Positions 7,236 through 15,306 of a stretch of 33,677 nt of DNA are shown here, piece by piece. The stretch is from CAZOKZ01 sp964580585 (GTDB taxonomy: Bacteria; Sumerlaeota; Sumerlaeia; SLMS01; JAHLLQ01): contig CAZOKZ010000050.1 of NCBI GenBank assembly GCA_964580585.1, positions 1-33,677 on the forward strand, given 5' to 3'. The notes beneath the pieces are model-generated. The model was not told where the DNA came from. It saw nothing but the letters and a program-made list of their open reading frames with translations, and searched no databases. Position numbers and translations under genes: made by a program. Every line of letters begins with the position of its first letter. The stretch's first letter is position 1.

Positions 7236-10200
7236 ATGAATTGTATTGAGAAAGATGCGATTTCGCACGCACCGTCGGAATCATTCGCAAGTTCTTCAAA
7301 ACGAACGTTCTGCGCCGCACTCCGAACGTTGGCTCTTGTGGTTGGCCTGGTGTTCGCAGGCGCTCCTGCCTCGGCGCTTACAATCGATGCAGGGATCGAC
7401 GTTTGGGAAACGTTACCTGGGACAACATCGTTCGATTTCAACGAATTGCCGATTCCTCCGGATTTTTTCGATCCGGGTTCGGACCCTTTTGTTGGTCGAG
7501 TGAATCTCCAGGGACAGCCGCTGGAATCCGACTCTCCCACGACATCGGGCAACACCGATACAATCGTTCGGCGACTTGATCCGGCGGTTTTACCTTCGCC
7601 GGGCGATAGCGACACGGTTCCGGTCGAATTGGTGGCGCTCTCGTTGACGAGCGTACAGCCCATTACGGTGACATACGGGGGCACGACTCCCGAACAGTGG
7701 GATGTGTTTGTCGGGATGACGTCAGCCCCGACGCGTCCCCAAGGCCAAATGACGATCAACCTCGGTCCATGCGGCAATGGCGGTACGTTCGAGGCTGTTT
7801 TGCCTGTTCAGCCACGAATTGTGTTCTTCCGTCCCTCGGATTCCGCGTTGCGCGAAATCGATCTGGGGCTTACGCCGGGTCCGATCTTTGACCAATGGAC
7901 CTATTACGGTAACTGGTCGGTGGGGTCGGCAGGCGCCAATGCGCGTCAATTGCCCGCTGGAATTTTTTTCAACCATGATAGCAACCCGGATACGCCGATG
8001 ATTCAGCTTCCGGGTAGCACGGCCAATTTCTTCCCCGGTCTTCAGATTTTTCGCTGCGGGCCGGATGCCAACCCATGCGATCGGGTGCCGGTGGTTCGCT
8101 CGCGTGTGAATTTTATGGAAAGCAAGGCGTTGGTGCATGGAATGTTCGCTCTGCGCGTTGGCGATAATCCCGAAGACTACGATAACGATGGTATTCCGGA
8201 TGAATTGGACAATTGTCCGTATTCGCCAAATCCCAGCCAATGGGACCATGACGGCGATGGTGTGGGGGACGCATGCGATAACTGCGAACAGTACAATCCG
8301 TGCCAGGAGGATTGCGATCAGGACGGTATCGGTGGCGCGTGCGAACTGCAACCGCGCACGAATTTACCGGATAATGGAAATGGTTCGGCGGATTTGCCCA
8401 ATGGCAGAGCAGTGCCTTCCGACTCGCCGCGTGACGTGTTTATTATCCGCAATGGTTTGCCAGAGGGCTCGACCATCGAGGCCACCATTAAACTGCGCGA
8501 TATGACGATCACGAGTTTGGATGAATCAGGGACAAATGGTGGGTTTGACAGTTTCTTTGACGTGTTTTTCGAGATCACATTCCATGGCACCGGCGCATTG
8601 GCGGGATTTGACAAGGAAGTTGCCTTCCCCGGGAGCGGAGAGTTCCGCACCAATGCCCAGGGAACGCAGGATCATCAGTCGTTCGATGCGGAATTCTTCC
8701 GACTGGAAGGCGAATTATTTGCAGATTCGGATTTCGAGTCGTTCGATATTCGAGCTGGGGCCGATTTAGGATTGCCCAGTCCGGGACATGTAACGTTGAC
8801 GCGTCTCCCGAGCGGCTCCTTTGCCGTGGATAGTTTCTTCGATATTACCTACGAAATCGAATTTGTCGGTAATGGGGGAACCGTCCTGGATGGCATGGCT
8901 TCGATCGATCGCGATGTCATTCGAGAACGTTTTTTCGATCCATACGGTAAACCGCTCGACGATGATTGTAATGGAAATGGAATTCCAGACGATTGCGATG
9001 TGACCGGTCAGCATTGCGTCGCTCCCGACAACGGATTTGGCACAGCGGAATTGCCTGCCGGTTGCAGCTATCAGCCCCCAACGAACGATGATTTCGTTTT
9101 AGTGGATGGCTTGCCGACGGGGTCTGAAATTCACCTCAAGGGCCCGATGCGCGATATTATTTATCTCTTTGCCATTCCCGGTGGCGAGTTGGGGGGCGAG
9201 TTCAGTCTGTTCGACGCGCTGTTCCATCTGAAAGCGACGGGCACGGGGGATTTCGCCGATTATGAGCGCGACCTGATTTTACCGATAACTGGCGAATTGC
9301 ACAGCGCTCCGAGGGCGTTTGCCGATCCTCGTCAGTCGTTTCCGACGGATTTCTTCTTCCTCGAAGGCGATATTTCTGGCGATCCGGATTTCGATTTGCT
9401 GCGCATTGAATCGGGTATCGATTACGGAATGCCGAGTCCTGGCATGACGACGTTGACGCAATTACCGAGCGGCCAATGGGCAGTGGATAGTTTCTTTGAT
9501 ATTACCTATACAATCGAGTTTCAAGGGGCGGCAGGCGGACCATTTGACGGCATGGCAGGCACGACCACGGGTCAAATTCGTCTCCATGCAGTGGATCTCG
9601 TGGAACCGCCGTTAAGCGACGACTGTAATGGAAACGGTATTCCGGACGAATGCGAACCGGATTGTAATGAGAACGGAATACCGGATGACTGTGACATCGC
9701 CAGCGGCTTCAGCCAGGATTGTAACAACAACGGCGTACCGGATGAATGCGATATCAACGAGCCGATTTGTGTCGCTCCAGACAACGGGACTGGCACGACG
9801 GATTTACCGGCGCCTTGTCCAATTTTACCGGTGCCGCCCGATGCCTATATGATTGTGGATGGATTGCCCCCGGGTACGACAATCGAAGGCACGGGTCCCA
9901 TGGTGCTGATACCGGGAGTTTCGTCTCCGGGAGGTATTCTTGGGGGGGACGTCAATGTTTTCACCGGCTCATTGGACATAAACCTTGTTGGGACTGGTGG
10001 CTTGAGTGGCTTCAACCGCAATATTTCGTTGCCAGTTGGAGGCGCAACCCACAGCGCTCCACGTGTACCGGGAGATCCGGTTCAGGATTTCGACGAGTAC
10101 ATGTATCACCTGGAAGGCGAGTTGTTTGGCGACCCGGATTTCTGTACGTTCCGAGTTCGTATGGGTCAGGATTTTGGTCTGCCTAGCCCGGGGCACACGA

Positions 10201-12140
10201 CGTTGACCCAGTTACCCGGCGGCGATTTCCAGGTCGATAGTTTCTTCGACGTAACCTATGAAATCGAATTCCAGGGATGTCCGGGCAGTGTACTCGATGG
10301 CTTTAGTGGAACGACGACCGGAACCGTTCGCATTCAAGTGGAAGGCGTGCCCGGCAATACACTCAGCAACGATTGTAACCTCAACGGTATTCCGGACGAA
10401 TGCGAGATCGATTGTAACGGAAATGGAATTCCGGACGATTGCGATATCGTCAGCGGCTTTAGCGAGGATTGTAATAATAACGGTATTCCCGATGAATGCG
10501 ACATCATCAGCGGTTTCAGCGACGATTTGAATGGGAACACGATTCCCGACGAGTGCGAAGGCCCCGCGGATGACGCGTACGAAGAAAACGATACGATCCT
10601 GGATGTACTCGCTGAGACGGCAGTGCCAAACGATCAGGACGTTACGGGACTGATTCTCAACGACGAAGATTGGTATCGTGTGAATATCGGGGGATGCGAC
10701 AACGCACGCATTACACTAACGTTCGATCACGCTCAGGGTGACATCAACATGCAGGTCTATGACGCGCGTTGTCTTTCCAGCGGCGAACCCATTCGTGTTG
10801 GCGACAGTTATTCGACCACGGGGACGGAGTCGTTCACCTACGTCAATAACACCGGCCAATTTGAATTATTCGTGCGTGTGTATGGCGAAGGCGGCGCGAC
10901 GAACCCGAACTATACTCTGCGTGTCGATACGCTGGCGTACGACGATGCTTTCGAACCGAACAGCACGCCGCCTCAACGCGCGGATTTGACGTTCAATCAA
11001 TTGCACAGCGACTTGATTCTGAAGGACGACGACTTCTATCGCTTCGACGTTACGGGTCTGGATTACATCCATGTGACCGTGGATCATAACTTCAACTACG
11101 GCCAGCTTTACTTCCAGGTATTGGAAGACGACGGCACGTATAACGTGATCAATGGCGGCGCGTCGGCGTTCTACACGCCGAATCTGAACACGCTGGACCT
11201 GGACGGCATCTGGGTGCAGGGACGGACCCACGTTGTGGTGCGCGTATTTGGCGCAAACCGCGGCACGAGCATCTACAGTCTGCTTGTCCAGCCGGGATCG
11301 GTTCCGCCGGTGATGCAACCCGCGTCGGTGGGAACGCCGCCGTCAGGCGCGCGCGTGACGTTGGCTGAATTGGCGCAATCCTCAATGCCGTCGATCAAAG
11401 CCCCCGACGACAACTGGGAAGAAAACGATACGCTGTTCGATGTATTGGCGGCCACAGCAGTGCCGAATAACTCGATGGTTACTGGTTTGGTGCTGGACGA
11501 CGAGGACTGGTATCGCATTGTACTGAGCGGCTGCGAAAACGCCCGCATTACGTTGCTTTACAATCAGGGACAGGGCGACGTGCAGGGTCAGTTGTACGAC
11601 GCACGTTGTATCGCGTTCGGTGAAGCGATCCGCATCGGCGACGCTTACGGCACGACCGGAACCGAAGTCATGACGTACGTGAATAACACGGGTAATACCG
11701 AGTTGTTCCTGCGCGTGTATGGCGAAGGCGGTGCAACGAATCAGGATTATTCTCTGTTGGTGGAAACGTTGGGGACGGACGATCCGTACGAACCCAACAG
11801 CACGCCACCACAGGTGATGGACCTCGTTTTCGATCAGCAGTACGACGACCTTGTGCTGAAGGATGACGACTTCTTCCGCTTCGACGTGACGGGAATCAAC
11901 TTCATCAACGTTGACTTGAGCCATAACTTCAACCTGGGCCAGATTTACATCCAGGTACTCGAAGACGATGGCACCTACACGGTGATTAACGGTGGTTCGG
12001 CGGCCAACTATACGCCGAATCAAAACGATCTGACGATCTCGAACGTTGACGTGACGGGCCGAACGACGGTTGTTGTGCGCGTGTTCGGCGCAAACCGTGG
12101 CGCGAACTTCTACGATCTCCATGTGCATTCCTCGCCATAA
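7236..12140 (+). CDS. Giant secreted protein with calcium-binding repeats and PPC-like domains
   Basis: The 1634-residue product starts at the ATG at 7236 (GGAGGT 5 bases upstream), one codon inside a TTG. A Sec signal lies at about residues 24-47 (cleavage near ASA-LT). After an N-terminal domain, residues 310-372 carry thrombospondin type 3-like repeats (DNDGIPDELDNCP, DHDGDGVGDACDNC). Then three copies of a roughly 200-residue module follow (about 376-575, 589-794, 844-1044), each ending in PSPGxxTLTxLPSG and VDSFFDxTYxIEF. They are separated by DCNGNGIPDDCD-type acidic repeats that resemble dockerin or EF-hand calcium loops. From about 1112 there are two near-duplicate pairs of PPC-like (pre-peptidase C-terminal) domains with EENDT, DEDWYR and EPNSTPPQ motifs. 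No catalytic domain, sorting tag or membrane anchor is seen. A structural or adhesive extracellular role is inferred. A strong terminator follows. Confidence 0.85.
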   Translation: MNCIEKDAISHAPSESFASSSKRTFCAALRTLALVVGLVFAGAPASALTIDAGIDVWETLPGTTSFDFNELPIPPDFFDPGSDPFVGRVNLQGQPLESDSPTTSGNTDTIVRRLDPAVLPSPGDSDTVPVELVALSLTSVQPITVTYGGTTPEQWDVFVGMTSAPTRPQGQMTINLGPCGNGGTFEAVLPVQPRIVFFRPSDSALREIDLGLTPGPIFDQWTYYGNWSVGSAGANARQLPAGIFFNHDSNPDTPMIQLPGSTANFFPGLQIFRCGPDANPCDRVPVVRSRVNFMESKALVHGMFALRVGDNPEDYDNDGIPDELDNCPYSPNPSQWDHDGDGVGDACDNCEQYNPCQEDCDQDGIGGACELQPRTNLPDNGNGSADLPNGRAVPSDSPRDVFIIRNGLPEGSTIEATIKLRDMTITSLDESGTNGGFDSFFDVFFEITFHGTGALAGFDKEVAFPGSGEFRTNAQGTQDHQSFDAEFFRLEGELFADSDFESFDIRAGADLGLPSPGHVTLTRLPSGSFAVDSFFDITYEIEFVGNGGTVLDGMASIDRDVIRERFFDPYGKPLDDDCNGNGIPDDCDVTGQHCVAPDNGFGTAELPAGCSYQPPTNDDFVLVDGLPTGSEIHLKGPMRDIIYLFAIPGGELGGEFSLFDALFHLKATGTGDFADYERDLILPITGELHSAPRAFADPRQSFPTDFFFLEGDISGDPDFDLLRIESGIDYGMPSPGMTTLTQLPSGQWAVDSFFDITYTIEFQGAAGGPFDGMAGTTTGQIRLHAVDLVEPPLSDDCNGNGIPDECEPDCNENGIPDDCDIASGFSQDCNNNGVPDECDINEPICVAPDNGTGTTDLPAPCPILPVPPDAYMIVDGLPPGTTIEGTGPMVLIPGVSSPGGILGGDVNVFTGSLDINLVGTGGLSGFNRNISLPVGGATHSAPRVPGDPVQDFDEYMYHLEGELFGDPDFCTFRVRMGQDFGLPSPGHTTLTQLPGGDFQVDSFFDVTYEIEFQGCPGSVLDGFSGTTTGTVRIQVEGVPGNTLSNDCNLNGIPDECEIDCNGNGIPDDCDIVSGFSEDCNNNGIPDECDIISGFSDDLNGNTIPDECEGPADDAYEENDTILDVLAETAVPNDQDVTGLILNDEDWYRVNIGGCDNARITLTFDHAQGDINMQVYDARCLSSGEPIRVGDSYSTTGTESFTYVNNTGQFELFVRVYGEGGATNPNYTLRVDTLAYDDAFEPNSTPPQRADLTFNQLHSDLILKDDDFYRFDVTGLDYIHVTVDHNFNYGQLYFQVLEDDGTYNVINGGASAFYTPNLNTLDLDGIWVQGRTHVVVRVFGANRGTSIYSLLVQPGSVPPVMQPASVGTPPSGARVTLAELAQSSMPSIKAPDDNWEENDTLFDVLAATAVPNNSMVTGLVLDDEDWYRIVLSGCENARITLLYNQGQGDVQGQLYDARCIAFGEAIRIGDAYGTTGTEVMTYVNNTGNTELFLRVYGEGGATNQDYSLLVETLGTDDPYEPNSTPPQVMDLVFDQQYDDLVLKDDDFFRFDVTGINFINVDLSHNFNLGQIYIQVLEDDGTYTVINGGSAANYTPNQNDLTISNVDVTGRTTVVVRVFGANRGANFYDLHVHSSP

Positions 12141-12172
12141 CGGGTGCGAACAACCCTTAACCTGGAACCTTT

Positions 12173-12210
12173 CGGGGGACGGAGAATCAACTCCGTCCCC
12201 CGGTTTTTTT
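12173..12210 (+). terminator. Intrinsic terminator built from inverted GGGGACGGAG copies
   Basis: A perfect 12-bp stem (CGGGGGACGGAG at 12173-12184, complement at 12191-12202) with a 6-base loop is followed by GTTTTTTT. It lies 33 bases past the stop of the giant secreted gene. The two arms are oppositely oriented copies of a 10-mer that recurs across the window. Confidence 0.92.
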
Positions 12211-12248
12211 ATGGGACATAGAAGACGCATGGGTCCTATCTGTCCCAT
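12211..12248. repeat. Imperfect palindrome ATGGGACA...TGTCCCAT
   Basis: An 8-bp perfect inverted repeat (12211-12218, 12241-12248), extendable by TAG/CTA after one mismatch, directly abuts the T-run of the terminator. It is probably an intergenic repeat or a second hairpin. It is not associated with a gene. Confidence 0.4.
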
Positions 12249-12328
12249 TCATCCCCGCCGCTTGCCCCTGTAAACTTGGCAGGTTTTTTGCCTCGCTTTA
12301 ACGGAGTAAATTTCTCAAGGCGGCCTGA

Positions 12329-13384
12329 ATGGACCCGATCACACAAGGATTACTGGGCGCGGCGGCGAGCCAATCGCTCTTCGCTGACAAGTTGGGTCGC
12401 TGGGCGGCGTTGATCGGGTGTTTTGCGGGTATGATTGCGGACTTGGATGTCCTGTACAAAGGTCCGCCGGGCGATCCGGTTCATTCGATCGTCTATCATC
12501 GTCATATTACACATGCCCTGATATTTATGCCGCTTGGTGGGTTGATCGGCGCGTTGCCGTTTTTATGGCTCCCGTGGTTACGCGAGAAAAAAAAGGCCGT
12601 CTTGGGCGCCGCGATGGTTGCTTTTATGACGCATGCGCCGCTCGATTTATGCACCAGCTATGGAACGCAATTCTGGCTGCCGTTCACGAATGCGAGATCG
12701 GCGCTTGATATTCTCCCGATTGTCGATCTGGTGTTCACGCCTCTCTTGCTGATCGGCGTGGCGTTGTGTTTGTGGTTTAATAAGAGCCTGCCTGCGCGGA
12801 TTGGCCTGGGGTTGGCGCTCGGTTACGCCGCCATGGGAGCCGTCAATCACCATCGGGCGGCGTCGGTTCAGCAAATGATGGCCCAGGCGCGCGGTCACGC
12901 CGTCGAGCACGCACGCGTGATGCCGTTGATCGGATCGATCCTGGTTTGGCGCAGCGTTTATCGCGACGGCGAAGGCATGATGCATATCGATGCCGTGCGC
13001 ACGCCCTTTTTTGGCGGGTCGGAATTGTTAGAAGGCGACGCATTGCCGCTGGCAAATCGCGATGAGGTGATCGCCGCGACGGACGACCGCACCGAGGCCG
13101 AGCGTGTGTACGATGTCTTCGCGTGGTTCAGCGACGGTTTTCTGGCCCAGACGGGACCAGGCGGCAATGTGCTGGCCGACATGCGGTATTCGATGCGGCT
13201 GCCGGGCATCGAGCCCTTGTGGGGGTTGCAATTTCAGCCCGACCGGGTGGTGCGTTGGCGCAGCCCCGACCGCCAGCGCGAAGGCCGCCGCCGGACAATC
13301 GGCGATTTGCTTTCGGTTGCCTATCGCGGCGACCCGAGGTTTATCAAAGCGCACGATTGGTTGATTGAGCAGGTGGAGGATTAA
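12329..13384 (+). CDS. YdjM/DUF457-type inner-membrane metal-dependent hydrolase
   Basis: The 351-residue protein matches the family named after YdjM (DUF457). It starts MDPITQGLLGAAASQ, followed by GMIADLD (Asp38, Asp40), YHRHITH (His57, His59, His62) in a hydrophobic segment, and THAPLDLCTSYGTQ (His102, Asp106), the metal-ligand pattern of the family. Four to five membrane segments lie in residues 24-190; the C-terminal 160 residues are soluble. The biochemical role of the family is poorly known; related proteins are membrane hydrolases possibly acting on lipids. AAGGCGG precedes the ATG by about 7 bases. The gene stands alone and is convergent with the TRL-like lipoprotein gene. Confidence 0.8.
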   Translation: MDPITQGLLGAAASQSLFADKLGRWAALIGCFAGMIADLDVLYKGPPGDPVHSIVYHRHITHALIFMPLGGLIGALPFLWLPWLREKKKAVLGAAMVAFMTHAPLDLCTSYGTQFWLPFTNARSALDILPIVDLVFTPLLLIGVALCLWFNKSLPARIGLGLALGYAAMGAVNHHRAASVQQMMAQARGHAVEHARVMPLIGSILVWRSVYRDGEGMMHIDAVRTPFFGGSELLEGDALPLANRDEVIAATDDRTEAERVYDVFAWFSDGFLAQTGPGGNVLADMRYSMRLPGIEPLWGLQFQPDRVVRWRSPDRQREGRRRTIGDLLSVAYRGDPRFIKAHDWLIEQVED

Positions 13385-13404
13385 ATAAGATCAAACATCA
13401 GTAA

Positions 13405-13469
13405 AGGAGAACGGGCGTCTCGCCCGTTTACAAGCTTTCCATTTGAACGAGCGGGACGCTCGTTCTCCT
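13405..13469. repeat. Compound REP-like double hairpin
   Basis: Two 7-bp stem, 3-base loop hairpins sit side by side: ACGGGCG-TCT-CGCCCGT (13411-13427) and ACGAGCG-GGA-CGCTCGT (13447-13463). An outer 9-bp inverted repeat (AGGAGAACG at 13405-13413, complement at 13461-13469) encloses them. The architecture is that of REP/BIME-type intergenic palindromes, and the position between two convergent genes fits. It could also terminate the plus-strand gene. Confidence 0.6.
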
Positions 13470-13508
13470 AAAAAAACCTCGGGCGGGCACGTTGCCGTGT
13501 CCGCCCGA
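13470..13508 (-). terminator. Intrinsic terminator of the TRL-like lipoprotein gene
   Basis: A 12-bp stem with one imperfection (13479-13490 with 13497-13508, GGGCGGGCAC-type) and a 6-base loop is followed on the minus strand by GG and seven T (13470-13476). It begins 29 bases after the stop at 13537. Confidence 0.85.
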
Positions 13509-13536
13509 TGAATGTTCGTCGATCAGGAAAGTGGGA

Positions 13537-13941
13537 TTATTTCCACTTCACGCCCTGGCCGGTCAGCGTCGTATTCACTTTGGAGTAAAACACGAAAATG
13601 TTGCTGAACGTGACGTCCATGCGGACGTTCATCACGTCGTCGCAGCCCTGAGCGCGGGCTTCGGCCAGCAGGCTCTGGTAGCCATTGTCGCCGCGCGAAA
13701 TGATGCCGAGGATGTTGTCGGCTTCGCCCTGAGCCATGACGGTGCCTTTGATTTCAAAGTCGTCGGTTGTCAGGTTGTAAACCGTGCTCGAGGTGTTGGC
13801 AGCCGGATAAACCTGGCCGTCCGTGTAGATGATGGCAGGCGTGGTGCCCGAGGGACCGAACGATGCCGGCCAGCCAGCGCAACCGGTCAGCATGACCGCC
13901 GCGAGTGTCGTCAGAAGTGCAGCGAGAACTTTCGAACGCAT
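13537..13941 (-). CDS. TRL-like family lipoprotein
   Basis: The 134-residue protein has a type II signal peptide with lipobox MLTGC (Cys21). The mature part resembles the TRL-like ('tRNA-associated locus') family: TPAIIYTDGQV, a polar segment, KGTVMAQGEADNILGIISRGDNGYQSLLAEARAQGCDDVMNVRMDV and a final hydrophobic strand. The family is of unknown function and is usually a small periplasmic or outer-membrane lipoprotein. No tRNA gene was seen nearby. GGAGGC lies 6 bases before the ATG, and a strong terminator follows, so the gene is monocistronic. Confidence 0.75.
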   Translation of the reverse strand: MRSKVLAALLTTLAAVMLTGCAGWPASFGPSGTTPAIIYTDGQVYPAANTSSTVYNLTTDDFEIKGTVMAQGEADNILGIISRGDNGYQSLLAEARAQGCDDVMNVRMDVTFSNIFVFYSKVNTTLTGQGVKWK

Positions 13942-14055
13942 GTAATTGCCTCCGTTATTTAGGAAATTCTTCTTTCAATCCGTGGGTAGCCAACAATTCG
14001 AGCGTGCGCAGTGGCAAGTCTCTTTTGCACCCCGGTGACCAGACGGCCACCATTA

Positions 14056-14068
14056 GGGTAAACTACCC
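14056..14068. promoter_or_regulatory. Short palindrome GGGTA-AAC-TACCC upstream of tyrA
   Basis: A 5-bp perfect inverted repeat with a 3-base centre lies about 135 bases before the tyrA start, in the 258-base space between divergent genes. It may be an operator half-site pair. No tRNA-like fold or riboswitch was found in this gap. Confidence 0.2.
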
Positions 14069-14199
14069 ATGATTGAATGATTTCTTTCTGGGTAAGGGAG
14101 GAAATCGGGGCAAGGGATAAAAACATCCCGGTTGCGCCGCGCATCGGGTCGGGCAGGATTCTGAGACGGATTTTAAGCGACTTCAAGGTGGAGTTTTCG

Positions 14200-15087
14200 A
14201 TGCAGCAAAACGACCCTGCGTTTTTTCCCACCCCGGTCCTGGTGATTGCCGGTCTGGGGCTTTTGGGTGGAGCCGTGGCGTTGGCGGCGCGTCAGCGTGG
14301 ATTGGCTCGAAAAATCGTGGCGCTTGGCCGCCGACCCGAGGATTTGGCCGAGGCTCAACGGCAGGGTGTAATCGATGAATTTACCACCAATGCGCACGAA
14401 GCGTATTCCCAGGCATCGTTCGTGGTTCTTTGCCAGCCGGTTGAAATTATCGAAGAGGTTTTGCCCGAAGTCCTGGCGACCGTTCCGGCGGGTTGTGTGG
14501 TGACGGATGTGGGAAGCACCAAGGAAACCATTGTGGCAGCGGGGGGGCGGCACGAGCGATCGGATGTATGGTTCGTCGGCAGTCACCCGATGGCTGGGTC
14601 CGATCGCACAGGCTGGCGGGCGGCACGGGCGGATTTGTTCGACGGCGCCTCGACGTTTGTGACGGTTACGCCGGGGATGAACTTATGCATGGCGACGCGA
14701 GTGGGGCGGTTTTGGAGCCAGATGGGATCGCGGGTGTTGTATTCGGCGGCTCGGCGGCACGACAATGTGGTGGCCTTGCTCAGCCACGTACCGCATCTGG
14801 CGGCGGTGGCCTTGATGGAGCAGTTGCACCGTAGCGGCGAAGATCCGGGGCTCTTGCGGGTGCTGGCGGGCACCGGTTTGCGCGATACAACGCGCATTGC
14901 CAAGGGAAGCCCCGAACTGTGGGAACAGATTTGCCTCCAGAACGCGCGACCCGTGGCGGAAATGCTCGATGCCGTCGGCAGCCGCTTTCATGAACTGGCA
15001 AAAACCATCCGCGAAGGCGATCAAGCCGAGCTGCGCCAGGCATTGGCGCGGGCGCGCGATTTGCGTGTACGAATCGACGGCGATTAG
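14200..15087 (+). CDS. tyrA: Prephenate dehydrogenase (tyrosine biosynthesis)
   Basis: The ATG at 14200 (AAGGTGGAG just upstream) gives 295 residues and places the Rossmann fold at the start; the frame extends upstream but without similarity. NAD(P)-binding GLGLLGG lies at residues 18-24. SHPMAGSDRTGW (His129) is the signature of the dehydrogenase active site, and LLSHVPHLAA carries the second conserved His196. The enzyme oxidatively decarboxylates prephenate (or arogenate) to 4-hydroxyphenylpyruvate (or tyrosine). There is no chorismate mutase or ACT domain, so feedback control by an ACT domain is absent and the length fits the monofunctional core. No other aromatic pathway gene is adjacent. 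Confidence 0.92.
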   Translation: MQQNDPAFFPTPVLVIAGLGLLGGAVALAARQRGLARKIVALGRRPEDLAEAQRQGVIDEFTTNAHEAYSQASFVVLCQPVEIIEEVLPEVLATVPAGCVVTDVGSTKETIVAAGGRHERSDVWFVGSHPMAGSDRTGWRAARADLFDGASTFVTVTPGMNLCMATRVGRFWSQMGSRVLYSAARRHDNVVALLSHVPHLAAVALMEQLHRSGEDPGLLRVLAGTGLRDTTRIAKGSPELWEQICLQNARPVAEMLDAVGSRFHELAKTIREGDQAELRQALARARDLRVRIDGD

Positions 15088-15203
15088 CCCTTATTTTCAC
15101 CCGACGGGTAAACATCATCAGTTCTGTGGGCGGTTGTTTCTGGAGGCGGTGAGGGTGGCTTGAAGGGGATGGAGCAAAAATAGTCGATTTTTTGCCTGAG
15201 AGA

Positions 15204-15231
15204 TTGCAAACAATCGTGAATTTGGTATTGT
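15204..15231 (+). promoter_or_regulatory. Candidate sigma-70 promoter of the MoxR/VWA operon
   Basis: TTGCAA (15204-15209) and TATTGT (15226-15231) are separated by 16 bases, about 75 bases upstream of the first gene of the cluster. Both hexamers match consensus at four of six bases. This is the best pair visible in the 219-base gap after tyrA. Confidence 0.4.
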
Positions 15232-15306
15232 CAGAAAAAGTGAACAGAACGATCTTTCTGTAAGTCTGGCTTGAGGATTTTGAGCCGTTTTCACTGGCAG
15301 GTTGCC

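Noticed and set aside
13942..14199. A possible tRNA beside the TRL-like ('tRNA-associated locus') gene
   Set aside because: No cloverleaf or T-loop pattern could be built in the gap; the family name alone is not evidence.
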